A stretch of 22,359 nt of DNA. It comes from Phoronis australis (lineage: Eukaryota; Phoronida; Phoronidae). Positions within the stretch are counted from its first letter, which is position 1; each line of letters begins with the position of its first letter. Positions 9,726-20,637 of this stretch are shown piece by piece. The notes beneath the pieces were generated by a model. It was given only the letters and a program-made list of their open reading frames with translations. It searched no databases and had not been told where the DNA came from. The position numbers and the translations under genes were made by a program. Location: the NCBI GenBank assembly GCA_002633005.1, contig NMRA01001333.1, forward strand, positions 1 to 22,359. The letters run 5' to 3'.

Positions 9726-10291
9726 GGAGCTTACTCATTTATTCAAAAATATACTTATCGACAGAACTGCACCAAATCAACTATTTAACAATACAAAGGG
9801 TAAATAATACACTGCAGTTTACAGGTGGGACATTTTAGGACTACTGACTGCGAACCAAAATTAAGCTGATGTTCAGGATTTCAGGCCTTTTGTGCAATAT
9901 TTCACATATGTTTTAGCAAAATACCTCATTCTCATTCTCAGGGAATGTCAAATATGAAATATATACCGTGAAGTGATAAAAAAAAATTTAGTATTGGAAC
10001 TTAAATATAAAACATATTTTCATATTCCTTTTTTTTCCTTTCAGAAAATTTGCACTTTTACTAGTTGACAAAGCTACAAGTTGGAATGTAAGCCACTAAG
10101 TAAGGTATGAAATAACCTTAAAGTAAATACAATGGAGGTTAAAACCAACATCAGCAGTCTACTGATGGCATACAGGCCAGCCAATGTCCTGTTAAGATGA
10201 AACAGCGAACCAAGTTCAATCTCAGATGCTCATAATTCACCAGAAGCTGTAGGTTTAAAACTGGCCAACTTTCAGAAGAACAGTGGCAGCA
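9726..10291. other. no gene; one acceptor-like site
   Basis: The only gene-like signal is a strong polypyrimidine tract and AG (CCTTTTTTTTCCTTTCAG) ending at 10044. It is followed by about 43 bases that are open in one frame, then GTAAGC. See the finding on a possible micro-exon. Nothing else is seen. Confidence 0.45.
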
Positions 10292-10371
10292 AAAGTGAAG
10301 GTTAACTTGTACTTTAAAGTACCTTGTGCAAAGTGAAGGTTAACTTGTACTTTAAAGTACCTTGTGCAAAG
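10292..10371. repeat. exact 38-bp tandem duplication with a palindromic core
   Basis: Two identical 38-base units (10292-10329 and 10330-10367), followed by the first four bases of a third. Each unit contains the 14-base perfect palindrome GTACTTTAAAGTAC and the word GTTAACTTG. The lack of any mismatch indicates a recent duplication, or collapse/expansion during assembly. Confidence 0.9.
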
Positions 10372-11195
10372 AATGTCCAATCCTAATCCTATTGCTGGCC
10401 TTTCACTGAAAACTAGAATTTAATAGAATGTTCCATAAAATAAAGGATCCGTGTATGTGCAACACAAAGCCTCTATAGCGTGTAAAAGTTGAAGCCTACT
10501 CCATATGTAGCTTGTAGGTCTCTATACTCACCAACAAATAGTTGAAGCTAAGTAAATATTCAGGTATTCACAATCAATAGAGATATCACAATAAACATTT
10601 GAGGTGTTCCAGTCTGTAGGACTGAGCTAGGTATTTTGAAATATGAATACACCCTCAATGCTTAATAATAGTCAAAAAGCAGAACACCGCAACCTGCTAA
10701 ATGAAGTGAAAAATAACAGCTTTTGTTCGTCTCACCTGTGGTCCAAGTATTGATTCATTTGTATGTTATTTTTTCACATGACAAATTCTGCGATGAAGAA
10801 AAGCAATCACTTGGTGAGACCGTGAAACCAAAAGGAAATTTTCTATTTACTATCTAAAAAGCAAATTAAATGCAGCTACTCAGTGACACAAAATGTCTCT
10901 CAAACCTCAACATATGACAAATTGATGTCTCAGACAGAAAACTAAAGCATCAGCAAGTAAAACAACAGTGCCAGAATGTTAACTCTTCAGAAAGCTGGGC
11001 TGCATCATATCAGTAGCAGGGAAACCAACTGACACCATAGCAACAACAATTCTGAGACCAGTTTCTGAGGTTATGCACAACCACAGCAAATTAAAAGGAA
11101 TTGAGCAATTACGTAATACCAGATATGAGCATAATTAAACCAATGTGCCTGTATGTGCCCAGTAAAACACTCCAGTAAAACCAAATTATTACGAT
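10372..11195. other. no gene seen
   Basis: AT-rich sequence with no open frame above background and no recognisable repeat. Confidence 0.55.
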
Positions 11196-11405
11196 AGGGC
11201 CTTTCATACTAACGTCGATGCGTCGGTGTTTTGGGGAGTTGCGGTCAGTATGAACGCTTAACTTTGGTCCTGGATCGCAGTTAACGGGTCCAGTTAACTT
11301 CACAGAAAACAGGTGGATTTGAGAGCTTAGGGTCGACGCTGTGGTACAGTATGAACAGTCAACTTCAGTCCCATCGAAGTTATCACCAGATCCCACTGTT
11401 ATCGT
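11196..11405 (-). repeat. probable fragment of a dispersed repeat
   Basis: GC content rises relative to the flanks. The stretch opens with AGGGCCTTTCATACTAACG and contains two CAGTATGAAC words (11246 and about 11348), each followed by a related (G)TTAAC or GTCAAC. The CTTTCATACT start and AGTATGAAC words are in inverse relation, as in truncated fold-back elements. The 100-codon minus-strand frame across it has no domain signature. Confidence 0.3.
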
Positions 11406-13914
11406 TACCAATTACAGGGTAATGCCATCGCTAATAGTTGCTTATATTTTGCTCTAGTAATCACCAATCGAATTAAAAATAAGTTTTATGTCAATTAGCA
11501 GATGTAAATGGTGGTACATACTGTATTTTGACAACAGTCTTCCAACAGTTAGCTGGCTGGCTACGCAAGATGATATGTCATCCAACACAGTAACTACATT
11601 TTAATTAAAATTGCATACTGTCTTCTGTGTTAGTGCCAATCAGATTCAAAATCTCGCCTTCTCTTGTTTTACTCATAATCGGCATGATATTTTCTTTTTT
11701 TCCACCGCAGTTTGCTGACTCCCTCTGAAAAACTGCATTATTGTTATGCTTGACAAATGAAAACGAGAACACCCAAGACGATAGCACGTGCACCAGTCGT
11801 GCACAAGTCTACATGCGTATCATGATTCTACCTCGTGCATGGACTAAAACAGTTTTCAAGGGATGGGATAATGCTCATTGTCTTGCCAGAGGAGAAACGC
11901 TGTGCTGTACTGCTAAATCATATGGCTGAACAAAACTACGGAAAAAGCATTTGCACCTGGAATTGGAAATCTCGTGGCCGCACTAAATAGACTCTATACA
12001 TGTATGATCAATCTAGCTGAAAGTTGTGATATTTTAGTTTGCTAATAACAATAACAAGGACAATCACTTTAATTTTTATGTGTTTTCAATGCTGTTATTT
12101 ATAAAATAATCTTGGCTAAAATTACACAGTACAATAAGAAGTCAGTTCCAAGAAATATGATATTTAAGTTGCTGTGAGCACATGGACCGGTCTAACGCCT
12201 TTCCCCCCTTTTTCTTCGTTTCGGACTAGTACACCTTAGTGCAGGACCCACCACACGACCCGCTCACTGTGACCATTTGTCCAATCGAATTGCATAACGG
12301 TTAACATCTACTGACTTGGTAGGAGCACACTGCGCCGATGTTTTTTATTGCTGGAGGGAGCATAGACACGCGGACCAAACTTAACCTTGAATTCACGATA
12401 AAAGCCGCACGGTGGGGGGGAGAGAAAATTTATTCATCTTCATATAGAAAACAATAGAGTACTTTTGCGTTCTGAAAATTCGCTCGCCATCTGGGCAACT
12501 GGCAAGTGAACTTCTACTGGCCCAGCACCATTTTTTCTCGCATTGGCGACTGGGCGAGTGGCTAAGTATATCCCTGGAGTTTGAAGCTGAAATTGACAAA
12601 AAAAAATTCTATTACCACCTTCAGTGTCATGTCTGTTTTCTGGAAACAAAAATCAAATATCGTCAAATACTTTCAATATCACAGAACAGCCAACACAAAC
12701 TAAATGAAAAAGACTTGATTTCACAGAACAAATTTGCTCACAACAGTGATTTTCCCTTCAAGCAACAGCCAGGATTATTCAGTGATTTAAACCATGGCAA
12801 AATCAAGTTAAAAATAGACAAGCATATTAACTGAAAATATTGCCAATATATAATATTGTTGTGAGGAAAGAAACAATAAATGCCACCAGGCGACACTACA
12901 CCTGCATGTTTATGCCTATGATGTATCACATTGACCACAAAAGGTAGAAAACACGGCCAATTAAACCAGATCTGTCGAGACTTGTCGCATATGAGACACA
13001 ACAGAGTTCCTACAGTACAATCCTGAAAATTCATACTATTCAATTTTGTTTTAACAATATTTAATAAAAGTATTGTCAATAAACACTAAGTTATCAGAAT
13101 AACTCATGTAAGAGAAATGGATGACTAGTCGGCACATGCGTAGTCACAGTGATTATCTGTTCTAACAAGAAAGGTCTCCTTCTCTGAAAATAGATATCAT
13201 CAATATGACTTGGTTGAGCCGAGAGTTATGCTTGAAAAAAAAACCACATCAACATGTGTGGCATGCTCACACCACAAATCGGTGTTCCAGCGACCAAAGT
13301 GGGAAGTGAACTACATACTTTAGGCGCAAGTTTTGGTGCTCTGAAATGAGTACGATTATGGTATACATGCTAGTGTTGGCCACATATGGAAATAAATCAT
13401 TTGGATGGCTGCGAATGGAGTTTTGAAGTCAATTTTGCACTTCATGAATGACTTTCCTTGAGCGTACCCAAGAGAAAACTACAAAAGAAAATCTAAAGAA
13501 TTCACAAACAAAGGACAAATCCCAGATGAGGTCCATTTTAATAGCTTTAAAAAGATCTAAGCAGGAATTAATATAAAGTGGATTGTTCCTCAAAAGAAAA
13601 ATCAATAAGATACAAAGATTGGTTTGGGAGACACATGGAGATTCTTATTGAATAATCTCGTTAATTGACTAGACTCACCAACACCTGGGAGAACTATATA
13701 TCCTGTAATTGACAGATCAGAGGCTGTACTAATATGGGATGGATTTAATATAGGCTGGACTTATGTAATATGAATTGTGCACAGGTAGAGCACCAATGTC
13801 AGAAATCCGAAGAAGGGTATTAAAACAGAGCAAAATGGAACAAGCACAACGTGGAGCATTGAAATTCGCCTACGATAGCACTGCAAATGGTGTGGTTCTA
13901 TGGGTGTTTAAGGT
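11406..13914. other. long stretch without a recognised gene
   Basis: Open frames of 62-113 codons occur on both strands but none is recognisable, and codon-like structure is absent. At about 12475-12565 a GC-richer patch has paired words of the type TGGGCAACTGGC and TGGCGACTGGGCGAGTGGC, probably a small repeat remnant. Homopolymers include a G run near 12413. Nothing else is supported. Confidence 0.45.
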
Positions 13915-14985
13915 ATCATGCAAATGGCCATTAGATGGGACAAAATGTGTCAAAGCCATGCGAATTGAGAAGGTGGCGTTGTCTCTGTAATACACAACTA
14001 TTTGCCAAATTTAATGAAAATATGCCAAGGAACTCCTAAGATATAGAGGCAAATGAAAAAAATGACACTAGGGGGCACAGCTATAGTCAGATTGGTCTGA
14101 AACTCATCGTCCTCTGTTGCCATCTCTTTCGAAGCCCATCTGCCAAAATTTGCAAAGATCCTTCAAAGGGTTAAGGAGATACAGCCATACATGCAAAAAG
14201 GAAAAATTGACCTACGGAGCGCCAGAATGGCTAAAACATCCGTAAATCAATGTCAGTCAGGGTCTTCACATCAGGAACACAATTTTCATTTGGCAGATAG
14301 AGATGAGAGGCAGACATCAAAAACACGCGAAAATACTTAAATGGCCACCAGGTGATGTAAAAAACGACAAATCTGTCCTAAAATGGGAAAGCATTGTCAT
14401 CTCCTTAATAGAAACCTATCTGCGGAATTTCATGAACTCCGAAGATACAGAGAAAAATGTAAGAAAATGCTATTAAGGGGGACAGTAGTATTTAGATTAC
14501 ATCTTGACATTTGTTAACGTTTGTCATTGGCTCCATAGGAACACATCTTTCAAATTTCACAAAGCTCTTACAAAGAGTTAAGATTTTGTCTCAGACGCAA
14601 AAAACAAAATCACCACTAGTTGGATAAGTCAACATCAGTCATGGCCTTCTCTTTAGGAACATAACTGCAAATTCTCATAATGATCATTTAAGCGCTTAAG
14701 GCAGACATGGAGGTGGACGTCAGAAAACGGATGTAAAAATAACAAAAAGGGCCACCAGGTAGCGCAGAAAAATCAAATCTGTCCGAAACTGAAATGGAAA
14801 GATGTCGCCTCCTTAGTAGAAGCCTATTTGCCGAATTTCATGAAAAAACATTTACTAAAATTCGAAGACACAGAGGCAAAAGTAAAAAAAAACATTTTGT
14901 CACTAGGGGACACAGTGGTATCTGGATCAGTTCGACACTTGTTACCATTTGTCAATGGCTCCATAGGACTACATCTGTCAAATTT
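13915..14985 (+). repeat. higher-order tandem repeat of about 139-bp monomers, left part
   Basis: Diverged monomers follow one another in the same orientation. Each is recognisable by an A-rich run, a CCACYAGG-like word, then a 'GTCCGAAA..' or 'TTGGTCTGAAACT'-like segment and an 'AAATTTCAYRAAGATCC..' segment. The word lies near 13925, 14064, 14208 (weak), 14343, 14475, 14609, 14750 and 14898, a mean step of about 139. Every third monomer is most alike: 14064, 14475 and 14898 share 'CACTAGGGGGCACAG..'-type sequence, while 14343 and 14750 share GGCCACCAGGT. The higher-order period is therefore about 400-425 bp. The short plus-strand frames over it are by-products. The last monomer stops inside 'TCAAATTT' where the 14986-16683 element begins. 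Confidence 0.75.
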
Positions 14986-16683
14986 GATAATTTCTAATTT
15001 TCACAACCAGGAAAGCATAATACCTTGACAGTTATTGGCATGTGTTTATGACAAGTTTTCAGGGTTAATTAGCTTAGGTGTTTACGGTACATGTTTAGTT
15101 TAAAGTTATTAATTGTTGCCTCTTGACATATGTTTGGGATTTACTCTTCGAACCACCTCGGGGGGGGTTTTATTCATACACAATATAACCTACAACAGTT
15201 TCGGCTACTATCAGCAGTCATCTTCCCAAGTTATTGGGCACTAGGTGGTGTGGTGGTCAGGGTGCTCCAAAGGTTAGACAACTTATACCCTCCATTGTCT
15301 CTGTTCAGGACTGAGTCACTTTTTCTGATCCAGATAGACTCTCCGTCTAGATCATAAGAGATTCCATCTGGGTCAGAAAAAGTGGCTCAGTCACGAACAG
15401 TGACAATGGAGGGTATGAGTTGTCTAAAATTTGGAATAGCCTGATCACCACGCCACCTAGTGTCCAATAACTTCGGAAGATGGCTGCTGAAAGAAGCCAA
15501 AACTGTCATACCATGAATAATACACTTACAAGAAAGTCACGCATTTCTAAACATACGCGGGAATTTTCACCACTCGTCCTTCTGAGCGGCTTTTATCAGG
15601 ATCAAAGAGATTGCGGCGCCGGAGTCAGGAACAGTTGTAATGACCGCATTGTGTAATTACTCGACCATAAACTGTAACATATGGCGAATTTTCAAAATGC
15701 ATTAATCACTAATTTTCGTTAAAAATGGATACCACGGTGGTATTCAGCTGAAAAAAAGCAGTACAGTTTTCGATTTTTAAAAATCGATGAACTAATAATC
15801 TAAAAACTACAACCATTGGGTACGATTGAAGACAAACCATTGACTTCCACATGTATTGATATACTCGGTGGACTATGTACAAACACTGATCAGAGTTAAC
15901 AATATTACATGGATTCATTTTTTAATACTCTTTCAATCTCGTTTAACCAGATTTTTGACCAGAAAACAGTTGCACTTAACTTGCGCCCACTTTTCATTTT
16001 TTATTACTGACAAAGAGCTAGAATAGTTATATAGTTAGTGCCACCAAAATTGTTCAGAGATTCCAAATCTTCAGTTTGGTTATCATCATATTTGCACTTT
16101 TGTATATATTTTATAATTTGAGTTCTAATAAAGATTGAACTTTAATGACACGTGAAATGTTTAGTGTACCTGTAATGTGGAAAGTTTAGGGATGGGCTCA
16201 CAAAATCTACCATGACTGTTTTGGTACTTCAAGTTTAAAACTTAGATAAAAAGATATCAACCCATTTCCAGTAAGAAAAAAAAAACAAAACAAGTGGGCA
16301 GGAGCATTAAAAATTAAAAAACGAAAACCAATATGAAACATATCGTTCCTTTGGGAAGTGGCCCTTTGTGAAGATTAACACAAGTTAACCTGTTAAGTCA
16401 TTTTGTCATATTTATAATGTACCAAGTTAAAACTACTCTCCAGACTTGCAGGCTGTAACTCAGCAAATGTCAGTGAAAAACAATTTGGGTGTAATGACAA
16501 CCACCATTGTTGAGGCAGTAATGCTAACTATTACTTTTCCACTTCATTAGCTTAGATCTACATCAATACAAAGGGCGTGCTGAATAGGCATCCTGTAAAA
16601 GTCCTTTGGGGCTAAGGGAATCTGAGAATTTCTCCACATGTCAAGGTATTATGCTTTCCTGGTTGTGAAAATAAGAAACTATC
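14986..16683. mobile_element. 1.7-kb DNA transposon with 45-bp terminal inverted repeats, splitting the array
   Basis: The left end, 14986-15030, and the reverse complement of the right end, 16639-16683, agree at 43 of 45 positions. Both contain ATTTTCACAACCAGGAAAGC and end ATACCTTGACA. AATTT sits immediately outside both ends (14981-14985 and 16684-16688) and may be a 5-bp target duplication. The tandem array stops at the left end and resumes about 20 bases beyond the right end, as expected for an insertion. No transposase frame is present: the longest internal frames are 69-75 codons without a domain. A possible polyadenylation signal (AATAAAG at about 16127) is present. The superfamily is not assigned. 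Confidence 0.8.
15167..15526. repeat. 360-bp hairpin (fold-back) nested in the 1.7-kb transposon
   Basis: The left arm (about 15167-15340) and right arm (about 15353-15526) pair along almost their whole length. Shared segments include ACTTTTTCTGA(T/C)CCAGAT, ATACCCTCCATTGTC and AAGTTATTGG(G/A)CACTAGGTGG. The loop is only a dozen or so bases around TCTAGATC. RNA from either strand would form a long near-perfect duplex. Each arm carries CACTAGGTGG followed by YGTGG. The 75-codon plus-strand frame here is just the left arm. Confidence 0.8.
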
Positions 16684-16699
16684 AATTTATGAAATTATT

Positions 16700-17262
16700 T
16701 AGCGATCTTTCAAATTTCACAAAACTCCTCTAAAGGGTTAAGGCGATTCGGTTTCAGATGCAAGATCACCACAAGGGGTCGAGACACAGTAGTCGGACCC
16801 GTCCGAAAGTCAACTTCAGTCGTGGCCTTCTCATCAGCAACACATCTGTAAATTTTCATTATGATCCTTTGAGCGGTATGGCAGATAGAGAGGTAGACAC
16901 CTGAAAACGGACACAAAAATAACAAAAATGGCCACAAGATGGCGTAAAATCCATCAAATCCGTCTGAAAATGATATGGCATCATTGTCTCCATATTAAAA
17001 ACCTATTGGCCAAATTTCATTAAAATCCGTCAAGGAGATCCAAACAGAGGCAAAGATAAAAGGTAAAATTGCCACAAGGCTACAGTGGTATGTAGGTCAG
17101 TCCGAAATTCGTCGTCATCTATCACCAGTCACATGGAAACATACCTGCCATATTTCAATAAGATCATGCAAGGGGTTTAGGAGATACAGCCGCGGACGCA
17201 CGGACGGCTAGACAGAGATGGTGGCAATATGCGCCCACATATAAATAAGGGCGCATAAAAAG
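16700..17262 (+). repeat. higher-order tandem repeat, right part
   Basis: Resumes the 139-bp-monomer array after the inserted transposon, with words ATCACCACAAGGGG (16764), GGCCACAAGATGGCG (16930) and TTGCCACAAGG (about 17069). The three match in order the monomer types at 14609, 14750 and 14898. Shared text includes TTTCAAATTTCACAAA, CAGTCRTGGCCTTCTC and AAATTTTCATTATGATC-like sequence. It ends with ACGGACGG-type words and a 9-bp-stem hairpin. Confidence 0.7.
17228..17257. repeat. terminal hairpin with 9-bp stem
   Basis: TATGCGCCC, a 12-base AT-rich loop, then GGGCGCATA: a perfect stem, followed by AAAAG. It closes the right end of the monomer array and is probably the 3' end of the original repeat element. 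It lacks the CTRR end expected of a Helitron. Confidence 0.75.
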
Positions 17263-17527
17263 TAACAGAGCGTGTAATAAAAAATACTGAAAATTAAATA
17301 TTACATGATGCATCATCGTAACATACACATTTGAACCCGTGTAGTTATGTAAACTTTGAAAAGCATAATGATGTTCGTCTTGAATTATTTGAAAGTTTTG
17401 TTTATTGTGCAGTCAATCTCATTTCACCTCACTGTTTGGGCTATATACCCAGTGCATCTATTTTTTCACTTCTGTAGGCCATCATTTGTGAATTCCCATT
17501 TACCTTTCAATGTCCAACGGTATTAGG

Positions 17528-18010
17528 CCAGGTAAAAACACCAATGTTTACCATATCATCTCAGGCTCATCTAAAACAAGGAGCCACATCAACTTTTGAT
17601 CCAGAGCAACTGACACGGAGCAACTTGATCCATGTCAAGTGGTCGTTTACACACGCAATTTCATTAACTGTGGCAAGACGGAAATTGTACGGTGGAGAGT
17701 GGAATGCACAAGCGCAGGTTTTCAAATACCAGGAGTTGCAGAGACAGAAAGCCTGTATGCAGGTCATTGCACAAGCGCAGTAGATATGATCCTTTCCGTC
17801 TTGCCCTAGTTTCACGTTCAGACATATAATTGACACGGAGCAAGATGTTCGAGCGCAAATTGCTCCACCTCAAAACGATGACGGGTGGCAAAAGTTGTCA
17901 CCGCGGTTTCAATTTGCTCCATGTCAGTCCCGTTTACATACTGGAACATCTCGTTCCGTGTTAGCTGATCCATGTCAACTTTTGTAGTGTAAATGGCACT
18001 ATGTTACCAG
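17528..18010. repeat. inverted-repeat element rich in a GACAYGGAGCAA motif
   Basis: GACACGGAGCAA occurs on the plus strand near 17612 and 17832. The minus strand has GACATGGAGCAA (about 17916-17927) and the looser AACACGGAACGA (about 17951-17962). GATCCATGTCAA occurs near 17629 and 17968. TGCACAAGCGCAG is exactly repeated at 17705 and 17768. The outer ends (GGTAAAAACACCAATGTTTAC on the left, and GGTAACATAGTGCCATTTAC read in reverse on the right) are similar, so this may be a non-autonomous transposon of about 480 bp. The boundaries and superfamily are uncertain. The open frames on both strands here are repeat by-products. Confidence 0.4.
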
Positions 18011-19842
18011 ACACTTGAAATTCCGAAGTGGTGTCAAAGACCCCTCCAGACAAAATCTGCCACCTGAGCCTCTGTCTGCAGAAAGACTATTGGCTCATGG
18101 ACATTAGCCTCGTGGCATACAGACAATAAGCATCATTTAATCTAATTTTGTTTCAGTTCATTTTCAAACTGTGAAGGCGTGCTTTCAAAGATGGAAACAA
18201 AATTTGATAACTTACTTGTGCTGAGCATACCGCATACAAATCGGTGACAATGCATTTTTAAAACAGCTTTGGTGAGGCTTCGTTCTAATTAAATTTGCAT
18301 TTGAAATGATGCTTACCACAGTAATAGTCAGCCATGGACTTAGATTCTGTGCCACAAGTTTTAAGCCATGTTTACTCAATAACAAAGATGCCTGACATTG
18401 TTCAAGTGACAATTTTCCATTCATGGCAATTATGAGACCAACCTATGACAAAGAGCATTATACAAGGATTGGCTAACAATTCTATGACCTTTCAAGTTAG
18501 AAACCATGACTGTACACTGTACAATCATGATGGTGACATTCCATACTCTCTGCTGCGAGTATTTCCCCAATCTGCAAAACGACTTTTTCATGACGTCTGC
18601 AAAACAATTTTTTTCAATAAAATATCGATCCGCACATATTTTGGCATGAATACAAACCACAAGCATAATGATCTTTTTTTCCTGGCTTCACAATACATAC
18701 CTTCCATTTCTCGGAACGACAAGAAGTAAGAAGTTCTGTTGTCACCCAAAATGTATTCCTAGTCCCATGCACCATGTGGTCTACATAAAATGTTTAACAG
18801 TAGTGGCACACCTTTGAATACCCTGAATTATTTATCTATCAGTAAGTTATGTTATCTACCCTATGGATCTTTGAAGTGATCAGGTACCATCATTGGGGTT
18901 CACAAGCAAAGGTTGCCAGTTTGCACATACTTACCCAGCACAAACATCACAATTTGTGAGGTTCCCAAATGGGGTCCTCGACATGTTCAAAAATACCAAG
19001 GTTTTAGGTAATTTAAACAACCATTCAGGAAGGAATATTGATATATGTACAATAAAAATAAGCAGAAATAACTTAACCAAGGAACCACAGCATGGGTTAT
19101 TCCCTTTGAATTACAGGATTTTGCGTATCATGGGGAACATGATGCAAATAGAAGAGTTACAATTCATTTTAGGCAAACACCCAAAAAAATTTGAAAGAGT
19201 ATACCATTTCATATTAACCTATTAAAAAGATGTGCATCTATCACCATTTCGAGCTTCAAGATACCAGCAGTTTATTTATGTTCACTTAAATATTCATAAA
19301 CTAATTAGTTTCCTTAACTACTGCAACCAGTCACAACTAACTTTCTATGTCTCATTTAAATTCCGCTTAATAATTAATATTACACTAGTTTGGCACGCAC
19401 TTATCATTAAAAATAGGGCCCATTTCATAGCACCTTGTAGGCTTTTTCACGTGTAGGCCCTACAAAGTGTCAAAAAGTAGGTCACACCTGACCAGTTCAG
19501 TGTACATTTTTGAAACATATATAAATACCTCCAATGGAGATGTTAAGGCTATAGACAAGAGAAAAGACAGTGTTGACTACTGATACAACTATTCGGAACT
19601 CAAGAGTAACTTTATATGGGGGTGTGCTATCATCTTAAGCAACACAGAGCCCTCAGCTGGCTGGCTAGGGTCTACTACACTGCCAATCAGTCTCTGCGTT
19701 AATTTCATCTCATATACGTAGACCAAATCCGCCCCATCAGAAATACAATTTACACTTAAAATTGTCACTCAAAAAATGCTTACTTTCTTCAGCAATCCTT
19801 TCTAGCTCTATTCATGTCCTTGATGAAGCATGTCTACGGGAA
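18011..19842. other. no recognised gene
   Basis: Two plus-strand open frames stand out by length, 18445-18729 (94 codons) and 18893-19225 (110 codons). Neither has a domain, signal peptide or membrane segment I recognise. Their composition is like that of the surrounding AT-rich DNA, and the first overlaps a minus-strand frame of similar length. I treat them as chance frames. Confidence 0.45.
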
Positions 19843-20434
19843 TTTAGAAAGTGACCACCGTCCTACTGGCACCGCTTCTATAGGCACTGCATACGCTGAA
19901 AGCTTTTTGGCGAATTATGTTTCGCACTGACTAAAACATCAATGTCATGTTGTAATAAATACCTTTTGCGCATATAGGGACACCTTAGGAGGCCGTCGAT
20001 GTATTTAATTCCTTCAAACTCGAACAAATACTCCCGTTATCAAACATTTTTTCTTCGAGCAGTCCCTTGTTCAGTTCCCAAAATCAGTAACTTGCTATTT
20101 TCACTCTGCACACAACAGGGGATATGATGTCATACCACTAGTGGCGCGCAGTGTTAAAAATGGTGAGTTATTGATTTTGGGAACTGAACGAGGGACTGCT
20201 CGAAGAAAAAGTTTGATAACGGGAGTATTTGTTTGAGTTGGAAGAAATTAAATACATCGACGGCCTCCTAAGGTGTCCCCCTATGCGTAAAAGGAATTTA
20301 TAATGACATGACTTTGATGTTTTAGTCACTGCGAGGCACAAGGCACAATTCGCCGAAAAGCTTACAAAGCGCCTATAAGGAGCTCTGCTGTCTCTACTGG
20401 CAGTACCTGTACAGACATTGGTCACTGTCTAACC
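19843..20434. repeat. giant hairpin, about 590 bp, with arms of about 270 bp
   Basis: The left arm (19843 to about 20110) and right arm (about 20150-20434) are inverted copies. Over the inner 118 bases I count about eight differences, including one two-base indel. Shared pieces include CGTCGATGTATTTAATT, ACAAATACTCCCGTTATCAA and CTTCGAGCAGTCCCT. The loop of about 40 bases contains the small palindrome ATGATGTCAT and CCACTAGTGGCGCGC. Such a structure is typical of a fold-back transposon. The 85-codon minus-strand frame is the right arm read through. No target-site duplication was found. Confidence 0.85.
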
Positions 20435-20637
20435 AGAATTAAGATGACTTTGGTGAAGAATACCAACTCCACATTTTTGGTCACCATTAACTTTCTCACC
20501 ACGTGTGATAACCACAAAATATTTCAATTGACGTCACACGAGTTTGGCAAGGATAAGCGTGAGACTGACAAAGCACGCGACACTTGCAAAAACTTAATTG
20601 CATAAGAAGATATCTGATGAAATTTGTACTTAGCAGA

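Noticed and set aside
15130-15357. 75-codon plus-strand frame with GGVVVRVL
   Set aside because: It is the left arm of the 360-bp hairpin read through, so the frame is a by-product.
16080-16145. Gene 3' end based on AATAAAG near 16127
   Set aside because: No coding sequence lies upstream on that strand and the site is inside the 1.7-kb transposon.
13915-17262. Reading the array as a CRISPR array
   Set aside because: Monomers are about 139 bp and diverged throughout, with no short identical repeats and unique spacers, and the DNA is eukaryotic in character.
17228-17262. Helitron 3' end
   Set aside because: The hairpin is present but the CTRR terminus is not, and no 5' TC end could be found.
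18445-19225. Two plus-strand frames of 94 and 110 codons
   Set aside because: No recognisable domain, signal or splice context, and they lie in AT-rich sequence where such frames occur by chance.
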